The notes under the pieces are model-generated. The model ran no database searches and was not told the DNA's origin. It saw nothing but the letters and a program-made list of their open reading frames with translations. Source: Pseudomonadota bacterium (GTDB taxonomy: Bacteria > Pseudomonadota > Alphaproteobacteria > Rhizobiales > Hyphomicrobiaceae). Taken from it: a stretch of 13,288 nucleotides of DNA. The DNA lies in contig JAEZBU010000341.1 in the NCBI GenBank assembly GCA_023426855.1, positions 1-13,288 on the forward strand. Direction: 5' to 3'. Positions 1-7,775 of the stretch are shown here, in pieces. The position numbers were made by a program, and so were the translations under genes. Position 1 is the first letter of the stretch. Each line of letters starts with the position of its first letter.

Positions 1-1724
1 GACAGTCCTTCGTCGACGGAGCGGCGGAATGCGGGCTCATCGCGATACAGCGCACGCGCCATGTGCGGGTATTGCGCGCCGCCACCGGGGAACAGGAAGA
101 CGGCTTCGGCTTTCTCGGTTCCGCTGATCAGGGAATGCGTTTGCGCGCGGCGATTGTCGGTTGTGCTCAGGCACGCGACGGCATCGGCACGATCGGCGAC
201 AGCAATGACGCGCCGATGTTCGAAATGCTGACGGCCATCATGAAGTGTGTGGGCGACGTCATTGAGCGCGATCTCAGGGTGTGTGTCCAGATGCTTGGCC
301 AGTCGCATGCCCGCGTCGTCGAGCGCCTTGCGGTTCTTTGCGGTCAGCACCAGGAGTTGCGGCTTATCTTCCGTTGTTCCAGCGGAGGACTGAATGGCGG
401 TTTCCGGCGCCTGCTCGATGATGGCGTGTGCGTTGGTGCCGCCGACACCGAGCGAGTTGACGCCCGCGCGGCGTGGCAATGCATCCTTCGGCCACGGCGT
501 CAGGCGGTCGTTGACGATGAACGGACTGTTGGCGAAATCGATCGACGGGTTGGGTTTTTCAAAGCCAAGCGTCGGCGGCATTTCGGCGTGCTTGACGGCC
601 AGAACGGTCTTGATCAGGCTGACCACGCCCGCTGCCGTATCGAGATGGCCGATATTGGATTTCACCGAGCCGACGCGGCAGAACGCGCGTTGATCCGTCG
701 TCTGCCGGAATGCCTGGGTCAGCGCTTCGATCTCGATCGGATCGCCGAGATAGGTGCCGGTGCCGTGGCATTCGACATAAGAAATGGAGTCCGCCTCGAC
801 GCCCGCAAGCGCCTGCGCTTCGACGATGGCTTCGGCCTGGCCCGTGACGCTGGGCGCGAGATAGCCGGCCTTGGCCGCGCCGTCGTTGTTGATGGTGGTC
901 GCCTTGATGACGGCGTGGATCGGATCGCCGTCCGCCAGTGCGTCTTCCAGCCGCCGCAAAACAACCGCGCCGACGCCGCTGCCGAATACCGTGCCTGACG
1001 CGCGATGGTCGAACGCGCGGCAATGGCCGTCGGTCGAGAGGATCTCGCCGTCCTGGTAGAGATAGCCGCGGCCGTGCGGCAGTTCGATGGTCACGCCACC
1101 GGCGATCGCCATTTCGCATTCGCGGTTGAGCAGGCTCTGGCAGGCGTAGTGGATGGCGACGAGCGAGGTCGAGCACGCCGTCTGCACGTTGACGCTTGGC
1201 CCATGCAAGTCGAACAGATACGAGGCGCGCGTCGCCAGGAAGTCCTTGTCGTTGCCGGTGTGCCGCAACAGGAACATGCCATCCTTGTCGACGAGTGACT
1301 TGTGGCTGCAGACGTTGAAATAGAAATAGCTGCCCATGCCGCAGCCCGCGAACACGCCGACCGGCCCGCCGACCGAGGCGGGCGTGCGCGCCCCGTCCTC
1401 GATGGCTTCCCAGGCGCATTCCAGGAACTGGCGGTGCTGCGGATCCATCACCGCAGCTTCTTTCTTGCTGAAACCGAAGAACTCCGCGTCGAAGTCAGCG
1501 AAGCCTTTCAATTCGGCGGCGCGGGGCACGTAGTTCTTGCGGCGGATCATCTCCGCGCTTTCGCCTGCGGCCAGGAGCTGCTCAGGCGTGCGTGTCTCGA
1601 TCGATTCCACGCCGTTACGCAGGTTGTCCCAGAATTGCGCGACCGTGCTGGCGCCGGGGACACGCAACGCCATGCCGATGATGGCGATGTCGTTTGCGGA
1701 CATGTTCGTTTCAGCGTCGGACAT
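1..1724 (-). CDS. Type I modular polyketide synthase, N-terminal part (KS and start of AT), cut by left edge
   Basis: Reading the minus strand from ATG 1724 gives 574 codons without a stop, running off the left edge, so this is the N-terminal part of a large protein. Residues about 11-440 are a complete beta-ketoacyl synthase. The active-site Cys184 lies in TACSTS, His320 in VECHGTGT and His360 in KSNIGHLD, so the condensing triad is intact; MDPQHR (93-98) and GTNAHAIIE (429-437) are also typical. A linker follows, and an acyltransferase begins with FPGGGAQYP (545-553). The usual AT motif is GQGxQ, so the first Gln is Gly here, a variant I believe occurs in some PKS acyltransferases. The enzyme would condense an acyl starter with a malonyl-type extender; the product is unknown. 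ATG 1724 is preferred over ATG 1703 because AGGAG lies 11 bases upstream. It is divergent from the GT26 gene. Later domains lie outside the window. Confidence 0.95.
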   Translation of the reverse strand, partial: MSDAETNMSANDIAIIGMALRVPGASTVAQFWDNLRNGVESIETRTPEQLLAAGESAEMIRRKNYVPRAAELKGFADFDAEFFGFSKKEAAVMDPQHRQFLECAWEAIEDGARTPASVGGPVGVFAGCGMGSYFYFNVCSHKSLVDKDGMFLLRHTGNDKDFLATRASYLFDLHGPSVNVQTACSTSLVAIHYACQSLLNRECEMAIAGGVTIELPHGRGYLYQDGEILSTDGHCRAFDHRASGTVFGSGVGAVVLRRLEDALADGDPIHAVIKATTINNDGAAKAGYLAPSVTGQAEAIVEAQALAGVEADSISYVECHGTGTYLGDPIEIEALTQAFRQTTDQRAFCRVGSVKSNIGHLDTAAGVVSLIKTVLAVKHAEMPPTLGFEKPNPSIDFANSPFIVNDRLTPWPKDALPRRAGVNSLGVGGTNAHAIIEQAPETAIQSSAGTTEDKPQLLVLTAKNRKALDDAGMRLAKHLDTHPEIALNDVAHTLHDGRQHFEHRRVIAVADRADAVACLSTTDNRRAQTHSLISGTEKAEAVFLFPGGGAQYPHMARALYRDEPAFRRSVDEGL

Positions 1725-2079
1725 GCGGGTCTAAGCTCCTGTCAGCAAATCGCGGTGCTGATCATCGGGACGGATTATGAAGACGGGGCGATGCCATACC
1801 CCGTGCTTCTGACGCACAATGCATGCCAATGATTAATGTGGCGCCGTATTCCCAATGCGATTGTCTCAATAGCCGATTGTATCGCCTGCCAATTGGTTAT
1901 TGCACGGAAAAATTAACGCAGTTATTCGCCGCTATCTGAATATCGCGATACTCGGCATCGACCTTGCTTATCGACACAAGAGTCGCATTCGGATGTCGTG
2001 GTTCACAATTCGTCAACCATAGCAGATACCGGCAAATCCCGGATGCGCGCGTTATGTCGTGAGCATAAGGGGCGTACTT
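1725..2079. promoter_or_regulatory. Divergent intergenic region between the PKS and GT26 genes
   Basis: About 355 bases without a convincing gene, richer in A and T than the flanking genes, between two divergent starts. It should hold the promoters of both. On the plus strand TTGCAC (1900-1905), a 17-base gap and TATTCG (1923-1928) form a weak sigma-70-like candidate matching only about half of each consensus. Short perfect palindromes are CCAATTGG (1889-1896) and TATCGCGATA (1941-1950). The PKS Shine-Dalgarno (AGGAG on the minus strand) lies at 1736-1740 and that of the GT26 gene (AAGGGG) at 2067-2072. No RNA gene was recognised. Confidence 0.45.
2067..2072 (+). promoter_or_regulatory. Ribosome binding site deciding the GT26 start
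   Basis: AAGGGG lies seven bases before GTG 2080. The upstream in-frame GTG at 2059 has no comparable purine run before it, so this site argues for a start seven codons inside the longest open frame. Confidence 0.6.
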
Positions 2080-2835
2080 GTGGTCGGTAAAACATTCAAC
2101 GTCGACGGGATATCTGTCGATACGTTCAAACTGCCCGAGGCGAGCCGTCGGATTTGCGACGAGATTGAAGGTGGCAGTTCATTCTCGGTCTATACGATCA
2201 ATCTGGATCACGTCGTAAAGCTGCGTTCGAGCGCCGCGTTCCGGAAAGCGTATGAGAAAGCGCGCATCGTGCTGGCTGACGGGTTCCCTATCGTTCTGGC
2301 CGGTCGGCTGCAAGGGCGAGATGTTGAAAGAACGCCGGGTTCCGATCTGATCGACCCGCTTTGCGACGAAGCTGGCCGGCGCGGAATGTCAGTGGTTCTG
2401 GTCGGCGCCACCTTCGAAGCCCTGACGGCTGCCGCCCGCGAATTGAAGCGACGCTACCCGGCCTTGTCGATCGGGGGGGTGTATGCGCCGCCGGCGAACT
2501 TCGACGTCCAGGGTGATGGCGCTCAGGAATGCCTGGATTTCATCAGTCAGTCCGAAGCGCAGATTTGCCTTCTGGCTCTGGGAGCGCCGAAGCAGGAGCT
2601 CTTTGCGGAACGTTGCGCCCGTGAAATCCCGTCCGGTATGTCGTTCATTTGTATTGGCGCCGGCCTCGATTTTATTGCCGGATCGCAGAAGCGCGCCCCG
2701 AAGCTATTCCAGAAAATCGGATGCGAATGGCTGTGGCGGTTGCTCAATAATCCGCGGCGTCTTGCCCGCCGGTATGCCGAATGCCTCCTGGTATTTCCAG
2801 GCGTTGTATTCGGCGGGTTACTGAAGCGGGTTTAA
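2080..2835 (+). CDS. WecG/TagA/CpsF family (GT26) glycosyltransferase
   Basis: A 251-residue protein of the family that transfers a sugar (ManNAc, ManNAcA or, in GumM, glucose) onto a polyprenyl-diphosphate-linked first sugar at the inner membrane face. Seen: TIN at 39-41 and ADGFP at 66-70, matching the conserved Thr and catalytic Asp of TagA; ERTPGSDL; GAPKQELF; and a C-terminal EWLWRLLNNPRRLARRY block in the appendage that holds the enzyme at the membrane. Length is normal. The frame is open from GTG 2059 (258 residues), but GTG 2080 has AAGGGG seven bases upstream and gives the usual N-terminus, so I prefer it. It is a single-gene unit ended by a strong terminator. With the convergent sugar-phosphate transferase gene next door, it is a good candidate for the second assembly step, as with GumD and GumM. 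The sugar cannot be told from sequence. Confidence 0.93.
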   Translation: MVGKTFNVDGISVDTFKLPEASRRICDEIEGGSSFSVYTINLDHVVKLRSSAAFRKAYEKARIVLADGFPIVLAGRLQGRDVERTPGSDLIDPLCDEAGRRGMSVVLVGATFEALTAAARELKRRYPALSIGGVYAPPANFDVQGDGAQECLDFISQSEAQICLLALGAPKQELFAERCAREIPSGMSFICIGAGLDFIAGSQKRAPKLFQKIGCEWLWRLLNNPRRLARRYAECLLVFPGVVFGGLLKRV

Positions 2836-2837
2836 AT

Positions 2838-2867
2838 ATAAGCGCCGGGCTCTATCCCGGCGCTTAT
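2838..2867 (+). terminator. Intrinsic terminator of the GT26 gene
   Basis: Perfect 12-bp inverted repeat: ATAAGCGCCGGG (2838-2849), a 6-base loop, CCCGGCGCTTAT (2856-2867). It begins two bases after the stop codon. The U-tract is short (TTATT), so it may be only a moderate terminator or may mainly protect the 3' end. Confidence 0.85.
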
Positions 2868-2891
2868 TGCATTACGCTCTAAAGAACACAA

Positions 2892-2926
2892 AAGCCCGGG
2901 ACCGGTTATCAACCTGTCCCGGGCTT
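2892..2926 (-). terminator. Intrinsic terminator of the sugar-phosphate transferase gene
   Basis: 16-bp arms, 2892-2907 and 2911-2926, with one mismatch (C2903 against T2915) and a 3-base loop. The core is AAGCCCGGGAC / GTCCCGGGCTT. On the minus strand the stem runs into TTTTGTGTTCTTT, a broken U-tract. It lies about 48 bases past the stop at 2975, so it fits termination of the minus-strand gene and insulates it from the convergent GT26 gene. Confidence 0.85.
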
Positions 2927-2974
2927 CGTTGTTATTGGGGCGGTGTATCGTTGTGCGATACCCCGCCGCTGATC

Positions 2975-4441
2975 TCAGTATGCCCCGCGGCAGAGCACGA
3001 AGACCGTGCGCGTGATAATTTCCAGGTCGAGCCACAGCGACCAGTTGTCGATGTAGTGCAGGTCGTGCTGCATGCGGGCGCGGACGTCTTCGGTGGTGCG
3101 GGTTTCGCCTCGGTAACCGTTCACCTGCGCCCATCCGGTAAGGCCCGGCTTGACGCGGCGGCGGCGGGAGAAGAGATCCAGTTCCTGCTCGAATTGTTGG
3201 TCGTGGGCCAGGGCATGAGGCCGAGGACCGACCAGCGACATGTCACCGCTCAGCACGTTCAGCAACTGCGGCAGCTCGTCCAGGCTGGTGCGACGCAGAA
3301 ACCAGCCAACGCGGGTGACCCGTGGGTCATTGCGTTCGGCCTGCTTAACGTGCTGGCCATCCTCAGCAACCAGCATCGTGCGAAACTTGAAGATGCGGAA
3401 GATCTGGTTGTTTTGACCGTAGCGACGCTGGCGGAAGAAGATGGGACCAGGGCTGTCCAATTTGATGGCCAGAGCGATGAGTCCCAGCAGTGGCGACAAC
3501 AGCAGCAATCCAAGGGCCGCGGCGGGATAGTCCAGTACGCCCTTCAAGAGGCTATGACGCTCCGACTGCGGCACCACATTGATGACGTTTGCCTGCACGC
3601 TGCCGAAGTTGCGCGAGCCGTTGACCGCCACAGGGTACGGCTCCAACTCGCTGCAGATCAGCAGTTCAACGGCATAGGAGCCGAGCGCGCTGACTGTGGC
3701 CTGGATCGTGCGGGTATCGCTCCCCGGCAGGCCGATTACGACAGTTTCGAACTCGTTGCGGGCGAGGGCGCTTTTGAGCTGCGCGAGACCGCCGTTATGA
3801 GCGATGGTCGATGCGTCTTGAGCCAATGGATCGGTCAAATACACGCCAGACACACCCGACGTCGGCGCGGATCCTTCGATCTTCGAACGTAGCGTCGGCA
3901 GGAATTCCGGCGCGCCAATGATCGCGATGCGGTGCCGGAGTAGGCCATCGGCGATCATGTGACGGATCCGGCGCATCACCATGAGACGGGTCAAGGTCAG
4001 CGCGATTGCGCTGAGCACGAACGACGTCAGAAACCAGCCGCGTGAGAAACCTTCTGCGACTTTGCAGATGTAGAGGACGCCGATCAGAAACAGGAACGCC
4101 ATCGCCAGAGCGCCCCACAGCTTGCCGTATCCGATGATCGGCGCAACGAGAGCCGGAGGCTCATAAAGACCCGCCTGTTTCAGGGAGAAATACAGGATGA
4201 CGGCCAGCAGCCCGGAAGCTGCCAGATACGGAACAATCGACTGCTCCTGCCACAAGAATAAATCGATGTAGAACAGTTTAGCTGTCGATGTGGCCAGGAT
4301 GACCGCGATGATTTCCAGAAGGGCGCACGCGCGAATGGAAGAAGAGAACGTGTATTCTCTTTTTTTTAACCCATCAATTGTGTATGGGAGGCGGTCAAGA
4401 GCGGCGCCCGCGCTGCTGATGTGTGTGTCGGTATGAGCCAT
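2975..4441 (-). CDS. Polyprenyl-phosphate hexose-1-phosphate transferase (WcaJ/GumD/PssY-type priming enzyme)
   Basis: A membrane enzyme that starts repeat-unit synthesis by moving a sugar-1-phosphate, usually glucose-1-phosphate from UDP-glucose, to undecaprenyl phosphate. In 495-residue numbering (from ATG 4462) there are four N-terminal membrane segments (about 45-65, 78-95, 115-132, 143-162), a CoA-binding-like domain (about 175-290), and a hydrophobic stretch (about 310-334) leading into the transferase domain. That domain shows KFRTM (359-363), the catalytic Asp-Glu pair D395-E396 in SLDELPQ, GDMSLVGPRP (406-415) and KPGLTGWAQVNGYRGET (438-454). Length is normal for the long family form. 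The start is unsure: ATG 4441 (488 residues) has a weak AGG six bases upstream and ATG 4462 has no visible ribosome site. The gene is monocistronic on the minus strand with its own terminator. Glucose specificity is inferred from the family. Confidence 0.95.
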   Translation of the reverse strand: MAHTDTHISSAGAALDRLPYTIDGLKKREYTFSSSIRACALLEIIAVILATSTAKLFYIDLFLWQEQSIVPYLAASGLLAVILYFSLKQAGLYEPPALVAPIIGYGKLWGALAMAFLFLIGVLYICKVAEGFSRGWFLTSFVLSAIALTLTRLMVMRRIRHMIADGLLRHRIAIIGAPEFLPTLRSKIEGSAPTSGVSGVYLTDPLAQDASTIAHNGGLAQLKSALARNEFETVVIGLPGSDTRTIQATVSALGSYAVELLICSELEPYPVAVNGSRNFGSVQANVINVVPQSERHSLLKGVLDYPAAALGLLLLSPLLGLIALAIKLDSPGPIFFRQRRYGQNNQIFRIFKFRTMLVAEDGQHVKQAERNDPRVTRVGWFLRRTSLDELPQLLNVLSGDMSLVGPRPHALAHDQQFEQELDLFSRRRRVKPGLTGWAQVNGYRGETRTTEDVRARMQHDLHYIDNWSLWLDLEIITRTVFVLCRGAY

Positions 4442-4532
4442 AACTGCCTGTACGCAATACATAACTGAAACAAAGTCTTCGTGCGTAATAGGGAAAGCAA
4501 GAAGCGAGCCAGTTTTGAAAAGTTTCCAAACC

Positions 4533-4548
4533 GAACAATGTTTTGTTC
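4533..4548. repeat. Inverted repeat GAACAA-N4-TTGTTC, possible operator
   Basis: Perfect 6-bp arms with a 4-base centre, 71-92 bases upstream of the candidate transferase starts. It lies beside the imperfect dyad at 4514-4530. The position fits an operator or upstream activator site; no regulator can be named. Confidence 0.4.
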
Positions 4549-4660
4549 CGTATTGGCACAGGCATGACAGGAATTTACGAGGGGGAAAGTATAGAATTTA
4601 AAAATAGTTAACGTCGCGATCGTTGATGGGCGCAACCCACTGAAAATGCGATGAGTTTCC

Positions 4661-4680
4661 ATGTTGCGGCGGTGCAACAT
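4661..4680. repeat. Inverted repeat ATGTTGC-N6-GCAACAT, possible operator
   Basis: Perfect 7-bp arms (4661-4667 and 4674-4680) around GGCGGT. A related, weaker GTTG-N7-CAAC lies at 4622-4636, so two copies of a GTTG/CAAC dyad fall within 60 bases. It could bind a dimeric regulator of the priming transferase, or be a small hairpin. Confidence 0.4.
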
Positions 4681-4880
4681 CGATGCGAAATATGCTGAGC
4701 GGAATGAATGCGAGCGCGTAGACTCCGGACATCGTGCATGAGCAGACGCGTTCAACCGTCGTCAGCTCACTGAGCCACCGTTAGCTTCCATGGTCTGGCG
4801 TTGGGCGTGCGTTCCAGGACGCCGATGTCCTATCCGCGAACGAGGATCACGCTGCCGCTTTTTGGTCAGTGCGACTAAGC

Positions 4881-5753
4881 TTACGTTCGCGAAGTCAGCA
4901 AACCCGCAAGGTACTGGCCATAGGCGCTCTTGCCGTGCTTTGCAGCGGCGGTTTCAAGGCCGCGATCGTTGATGAACGCGAGCCGCCACGCGACTTCCTC
5001 GGGGCAGGCGATCTTGAACCCTTGGCGCTTCTCCAGCGTCCTGACGAACTCGGCCGCTTCAATCAGGCTGTCTGGTGTGCCGGTGTCGAGCCAGGCGTAG
5101 CCGCGGCCCATCAGTTCGACCGACAAGGCGCCCCTGTCGAGATAGGCGCGGTTAACGTCTGTAATCTCCAGCTCGCCACGGGCTGATGGCTTCAGGTTGG
5201 CTGCGATATCGACGACGGCTTCGTCGTAGAAGTAGAGTCCGGTCACGGCCCAGTTCGATTTCGGTACCTTCGGCTTTTCCTCGATCGACAAAGCGGTCAT
5301 GTTGGCGTCAAATTCCACGACGCCGTAACGCTCCGGATCGGTCACGTGATAGGCGAACACAGAGGCGCCCGATGACCGGTCGACGGCCTTGCCAAGTAGC
5401 TCGGGCAGGCCGTGGCCGAAATAGATGTTATCGCCCAGGATCAGGCAGGAGCGGTCGCCAGCGACGAAATCGGCACCAATGATATAGGCTTGCGCCAGAC
5501 CTTCGGGTCGCGGTTGCTCCGCGTAGCTGAGCGAAAGCCCCCATTGTGCGCCATCGCCGAGAAGCCGCTGGAACTGCGGCAAATCTTGCGGCGTGGAAAT
5601 CACGAGAATCTCGCGGATGCCGGCCAGCATCAGCGTGGTCAGCGGGTAGTAGATCATCGGCTTGTCGTACACTGGAAGCAGTTGCTTCGACGTGACGTGT
5701 GTCATCGGATGCAAACGCGTGCCGCTGCCGCCTGCCAGGATGATGCCCTTCAT
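4881..5753 (-). CDS. rmlA: Glucose-1-phosphate thymidylyltransferase (RmlA)
   Basis: First enzyme of dTDP-L-rhamnose synthesis: glucose-1-phosphate plus dTTP gives dTDP-glucose and diphosphate. The 290-residue protein has the family's usual length. It opens with the nucleotide-binding signature GIILAGGSGTRLHP (3-16), followed by SKQLLPVYDKPMIYYPL (22-38), EGLAQAY (84-90), ILGDNIYFG (105-113) with the metal-binding Asp108, and IEEKPKVPKSN around residue 160. ATG 5753 is supported by GAGGA a few bases upstream. It is the last gene of the rmlCBDA operon, 33 bases after rmlD. Cytoplasmic; family members are normally feedback-inhibited by dTDP-rhamnose. Confidence 0.97.
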   Translation of the reverse strand: MKGIILAGGSGTRLHPMTHVTSKQLLPVYDKPMIYYPLTTLMLAGIREILVISTPQDLPQFQRLLGDGAQWGLSLSYAEQPRPEGLAQAYIIGADFVAGDRSCLILGDNIYFGHGLPELLGKAVDRSSGASVFAYHVTDPERYGVVEFDANMTALSIEEKPKVPKSNWAVTGLYFYDEAVVDIAANLKPSARGELEITDVNRAYLDRGALSVELMGRGYAWLDTGTPDSLIEAAEFVRTLEKRQGFKIACPEEVAWRLAFINDRGLETAAAKHGKSAYGQYLAGLLTSRT

Positions 5754-5786
5754 ACTGTCCTCGATATCCCTCGTGCCCCTGCGCTG

Positions 5787-6665
5787 TCAGGGGAGGCGTT
5801 CAAGAATTGGCGGAAGCGATGACCGCCAGGACGGCAACGTCACGCCATGAATGGTCGCAAGGCGCCGGCTGTCCAGTCGAGAGTTGGCGGGACGGCGCGC
5901 CTTGGTCGGATAGTCTACCGTCGTGATGTCGTGGACGACCACGGATCGGCCGCTGTGATCTTGCAGCCATTGGCAGATGCCGCGCGCGAAGCCAGCCCAG
6001 CTCGTTGCCTCGGCGCTGCCCATATGGAACAGACCGCGGAATTCGCGTCGCGCAGGTTGATCCATGATGTTGCGTGCAACCCTGAGCACGCCGTCGGCAA
6101 TATCGAGCGCCGAAGTGGGCGTGCCGATCTGGTCGCCGACGACACGCAACTCGTCGCGTTCCCGCGCGAGCCGCAGAATGGTCTTTGCGAAATTCGCGCC
6201 GAACGGGCTGTAAACCCAGGCAACGCGGAGCACGATATTGTCGGCCGATGCGGCGAGAATGGCCTGTTCGCCAGCGAGTTTCGACGCGCCGTAAACGCCA
6301 AGCGGTCCGGTCGGATCGTCCTCAGTCCACGGATGCGGATTGGAGCCTTCGAATACGTAGTCGGTTGAGATATGGATCACTGGAATGCCGAGTGCGGCAG
6401 CGCTGGCGGCAAGTCGGCGCGGACCCTCGGCGTTGACGGCATGAGCGCGCTCAGGCTCGGATTCGGCGGTGTCGACGGCGGTATAGGCTGCGGCGGATAC
6501 GATCAGATCGGGGCGATGCGCAGCCAAAAGCTCGGTCGGCGATGTCGGTTCCGCCAGATCGAACTCGGGTCGCCCGAGGAGGATCACGGTCGCATTGGCG
6601 TCCGGACCTCGTTCCGCGAGGGATTGTGCGAGTTGTCCAGTCTTTCCGGTGACAAGGATGCGCAT
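5787..6665 (-). CDS. rmlD: dTDP-4-dehydrorhamnose reductase (RmlD)
   Basis: Last step of the pathway: NAD(P)H-dependent reduction of dTDP-4-keto-L-rhamnose to dTDP-L-rhamnose. From ATG 6665 the protein is 292 residues, normal for the family. Seen: Rossmann motif GKTGQLA (7-13), AAAYTAVDTAE (58-68), STDYVFEG (100-107), and catalytic YGASK (125-129) with the Tyr-Lys pair; the C-terminal part contains RRPANSRLD. The open frame continues upstream to 6764, but that extension would overlap the end of rmlB and comes before the MRILVTG start typical of the family, so ATG 6665 is chosen. It begins 8 bases after the rmlB stop, suggesting translational coupling. Confidence 0.97.
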   Translation of the reverse strand: MRILVTGKTGQLAQSLAERGPDANATVILLGRPEFDLAEPTSPTELLAAHRPDLIVSAAAYTAVDTAESEPERAHAVNAEGPRRLAASAAALGIPVIHISTDYVFEGSNPHPWTEDDPTGPLGVYGASKLAGEQAILAASADNIVLRVAWVYSPFGANFAKTILRLARERDELRVVGDQIGTPTSALDIADGVLRVARNIMDQPARREFRGLFHMGSAEATSWAGFARGICQWLQDHSGRSVVVHDITTVDYPTKARRPANSRLDSRRLATIHGVTLPSWRSSLPPILERLP

Positions 6666-6673
6666 GGCGTTGT

Positions 6674-7732
6674 CTAGGCCGGCTTCACGGCGGCGCCGAG
6701 CCGCTCGCCGCCATAGACGTCGCGCCGCAGAGGCCGCCACCACCAGTCGTTTTCGATGTACCAAACAACCGTCTTTTCGATTCCGGACTCGAAGTTTTCC
6801 AGCGCTTTCCAGTTCAATTCCGTTTCGATGCGCGTTGCATCGATGGCATAACGGAAGTCGTGGCCGGGCCGGTCGGTGACGTAGGTGATCAGATCCGCAT
6901 GGCTGCGCTCCGCGGGACGTACGCGATCCAGAATGGCGCAGATGCTTTGAACCACGTCGATGTTGCGCCGCTCATTGCGGCCGCCGACGTTGTACTTCTC
7001 GCCGAGCCGTCCGTGGCTCGCAATCATATGCAGCGCGCGCGCGTGATCTTCGACATATAGCCAATCGCGCACGTTCTGCCCCTGGCCGTAAACCGGAAGC
7101 GGCTGACCGTGCATCGCGTTCAGAATGGTCAGCGGGATGAGCTTTTCGGGAAAATGATACGGCCCGTAATTATTGGAGCAGTTCGAGAGGATGGCGGGCA
7201 GCCCGTAGGTGCGGTGCCACGACATCACCAGATGGTCCGACGCGGCTTTCGATGCCGAATAAGGCGAACTCGGATCGTAAGCCGTGTCTTCCGTAAACAA
7301 ACCATCGGCGCCGAGAGAGCCATAAACTTCGTCGGTCGAGACGTGCAGGAAGCGGAAGTTATCGCGGCGATCAGCGGGCAGTGCCAGCCAGTAGTGGCGC
7401 GCTGCCTCGAGTAACGTATGGGTGCCGACGATATTGGTGGCGATGAAGTCGGCCGACCCGTCAATCGAGCGATCGACGTGGCTTTCGGCCGCCAGATGAT
7501 AAATCCGGTCCGGCTGGAATTCCTGCAGGGCGGAAACGACAGCCTGCCTGTCGCAGATGTCGGCGCGCAGAAAGCGATGATTTCCGGCGTCGGCGATTGC
7601 GCGCAGGTTTTCCAGGTTGCCAGCGTAGGTCAGTTTATCGAAGGTCAGGACCTCGGCCCCGATCACCTCGACGAGATGGCGCACCACGGCCGAACCAATG
7701 AAGCCGGCTCCTCCGGTCACGAGAATGCGCAT
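6674..7732 (-). CDS. rmlB: dTDP-glucose 4,6-dehydratase (RmlB)
   Basis: Second step: dTDP-D-glucose is converted to dTDP-4-keto-6-deoxy-D-glucose with tightly bound NAD+. The 352-residue protein is a short-chain dehydrogenase of normal length. Seen: GGAGFIGS (7-14) for NAD binding, HLAAESHVDRS (79-89), STDEVYG (132-138) with the Thr-Asp-Glu catalytic set, YSASK (158-162) with the Tyr-Lys pair, and NCSNNYGPYHFPEKLIPL, a strong family signature. The start MRILVTGGAG is canonical; a GGAG stands about 10 bases upstream. It follows rmlC by 43 bases and precedes rmlD by 8. Nothing looks degenerate. Confidence 0.98.
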   Translation of the reverse strand: MRILVTGGAGFIGSAVVRHLVEVIGAEVLTFDKLTYAGNLENLRAIADAGNHRFLRADICDRQAVVSALQEFQPDRIYHLAAESHVDRSIDGSADFIATNIVGTHTLLEAARHYWLALPADRRDNFRFLHVSTDEVYGSLGADGLFTEDTAYDPSSPYSASKAASDHLVMSWHRTYGLPAILSNCSNNYGPYHFPEKLIPLTILNAMHGQPLPVYGQGQNVRDWLYVEDHARALHMIASHGRLGEKYNVGGRNERRNIDVVQSICAILDRVRPAERSHADLITYVTDRPGHDFRYAIDATRIETELNWKALENFESGIEKTVVWYIENDWWWRPLRRDVYGGERLGAAVKPA

Positions 7733-7775
7733 CAGTGTTCAACTCCAGCCGTCGCGAGGTCCGACAGCAGATAAT

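Larger units (their letters stand above)
4442..4880. promoter_or_regulatory. Non-coding region upstream of the priming transferase, with several inverted repeats
   Basis: About 440 bases between the end of rmlA and the start of the sugar-phosphate transferase, both on the minus strand. Open frames here lack coding character. The half nearer the transferase is AT-rich and should hold its promoter, though I found no good -35/-10 pair. Inverted repeats: TTTGnAAA-g-TTTnCAAA (4514-4530, one mismatch), GAACAA-4-TTGTTC (4533-4548), and ATGTTGC-6-GCAACAT (4661-4680). I found no convincing terminator after rmlA, so read-through from the rml operon is possible. Confidence 0.5.

Noticed and set aside
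63..998. Long plus-strand open frame, 311 codons
   Set aside because: It lies opposite the PKS ketosynthase, whose catalytic motifs read cleanly on the minus strand; the plus-strand protein has no recognisable domain and is a GC-rich shadow.
559..1419. Minus-strand 286-codon frame inside the PKS region
   Set aside because: It is in a different frame from the PKS protein, is Arg-rich and low in complexity, and is overlapped entirely by the true PKS frame.
1900..1928. TTGCAC-N17-TATTCG as a firm promoter for the GT26 gene
   Set aside because: Each box matches only about half of the sigma-70 consensus; noted inside the intergenic entry but not called on its own.
2867..3892. Plus-strand 341-codon frame
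   Set aside because: Antisense to the priming sugar-phosphate transferase, which has all its family motifs; it also runs through a terminator hairpin.
4366..4755. Minus-strand 129-codon frame upstream of the priming transferase
   Set aside because: It overlaps the transferase start in another frame, has no family features and covers AT-rich DNA with dyads; more likely non-coding.
4804..4823. GGCGT...ACGCC inverted repeat as an rmlA terminator
   Set aside because: The stem is only 5 bp with a 10-base loop and no T-tract on the minus strand; too weak to call.
6665..6764. 33-residue N-terminal extension of RmlD
   Set aside because: It overlaps the rmlB end, is Arg-rich, and precedes the canonical MRILVTG start that sits 8 bases after the rmlB stop.
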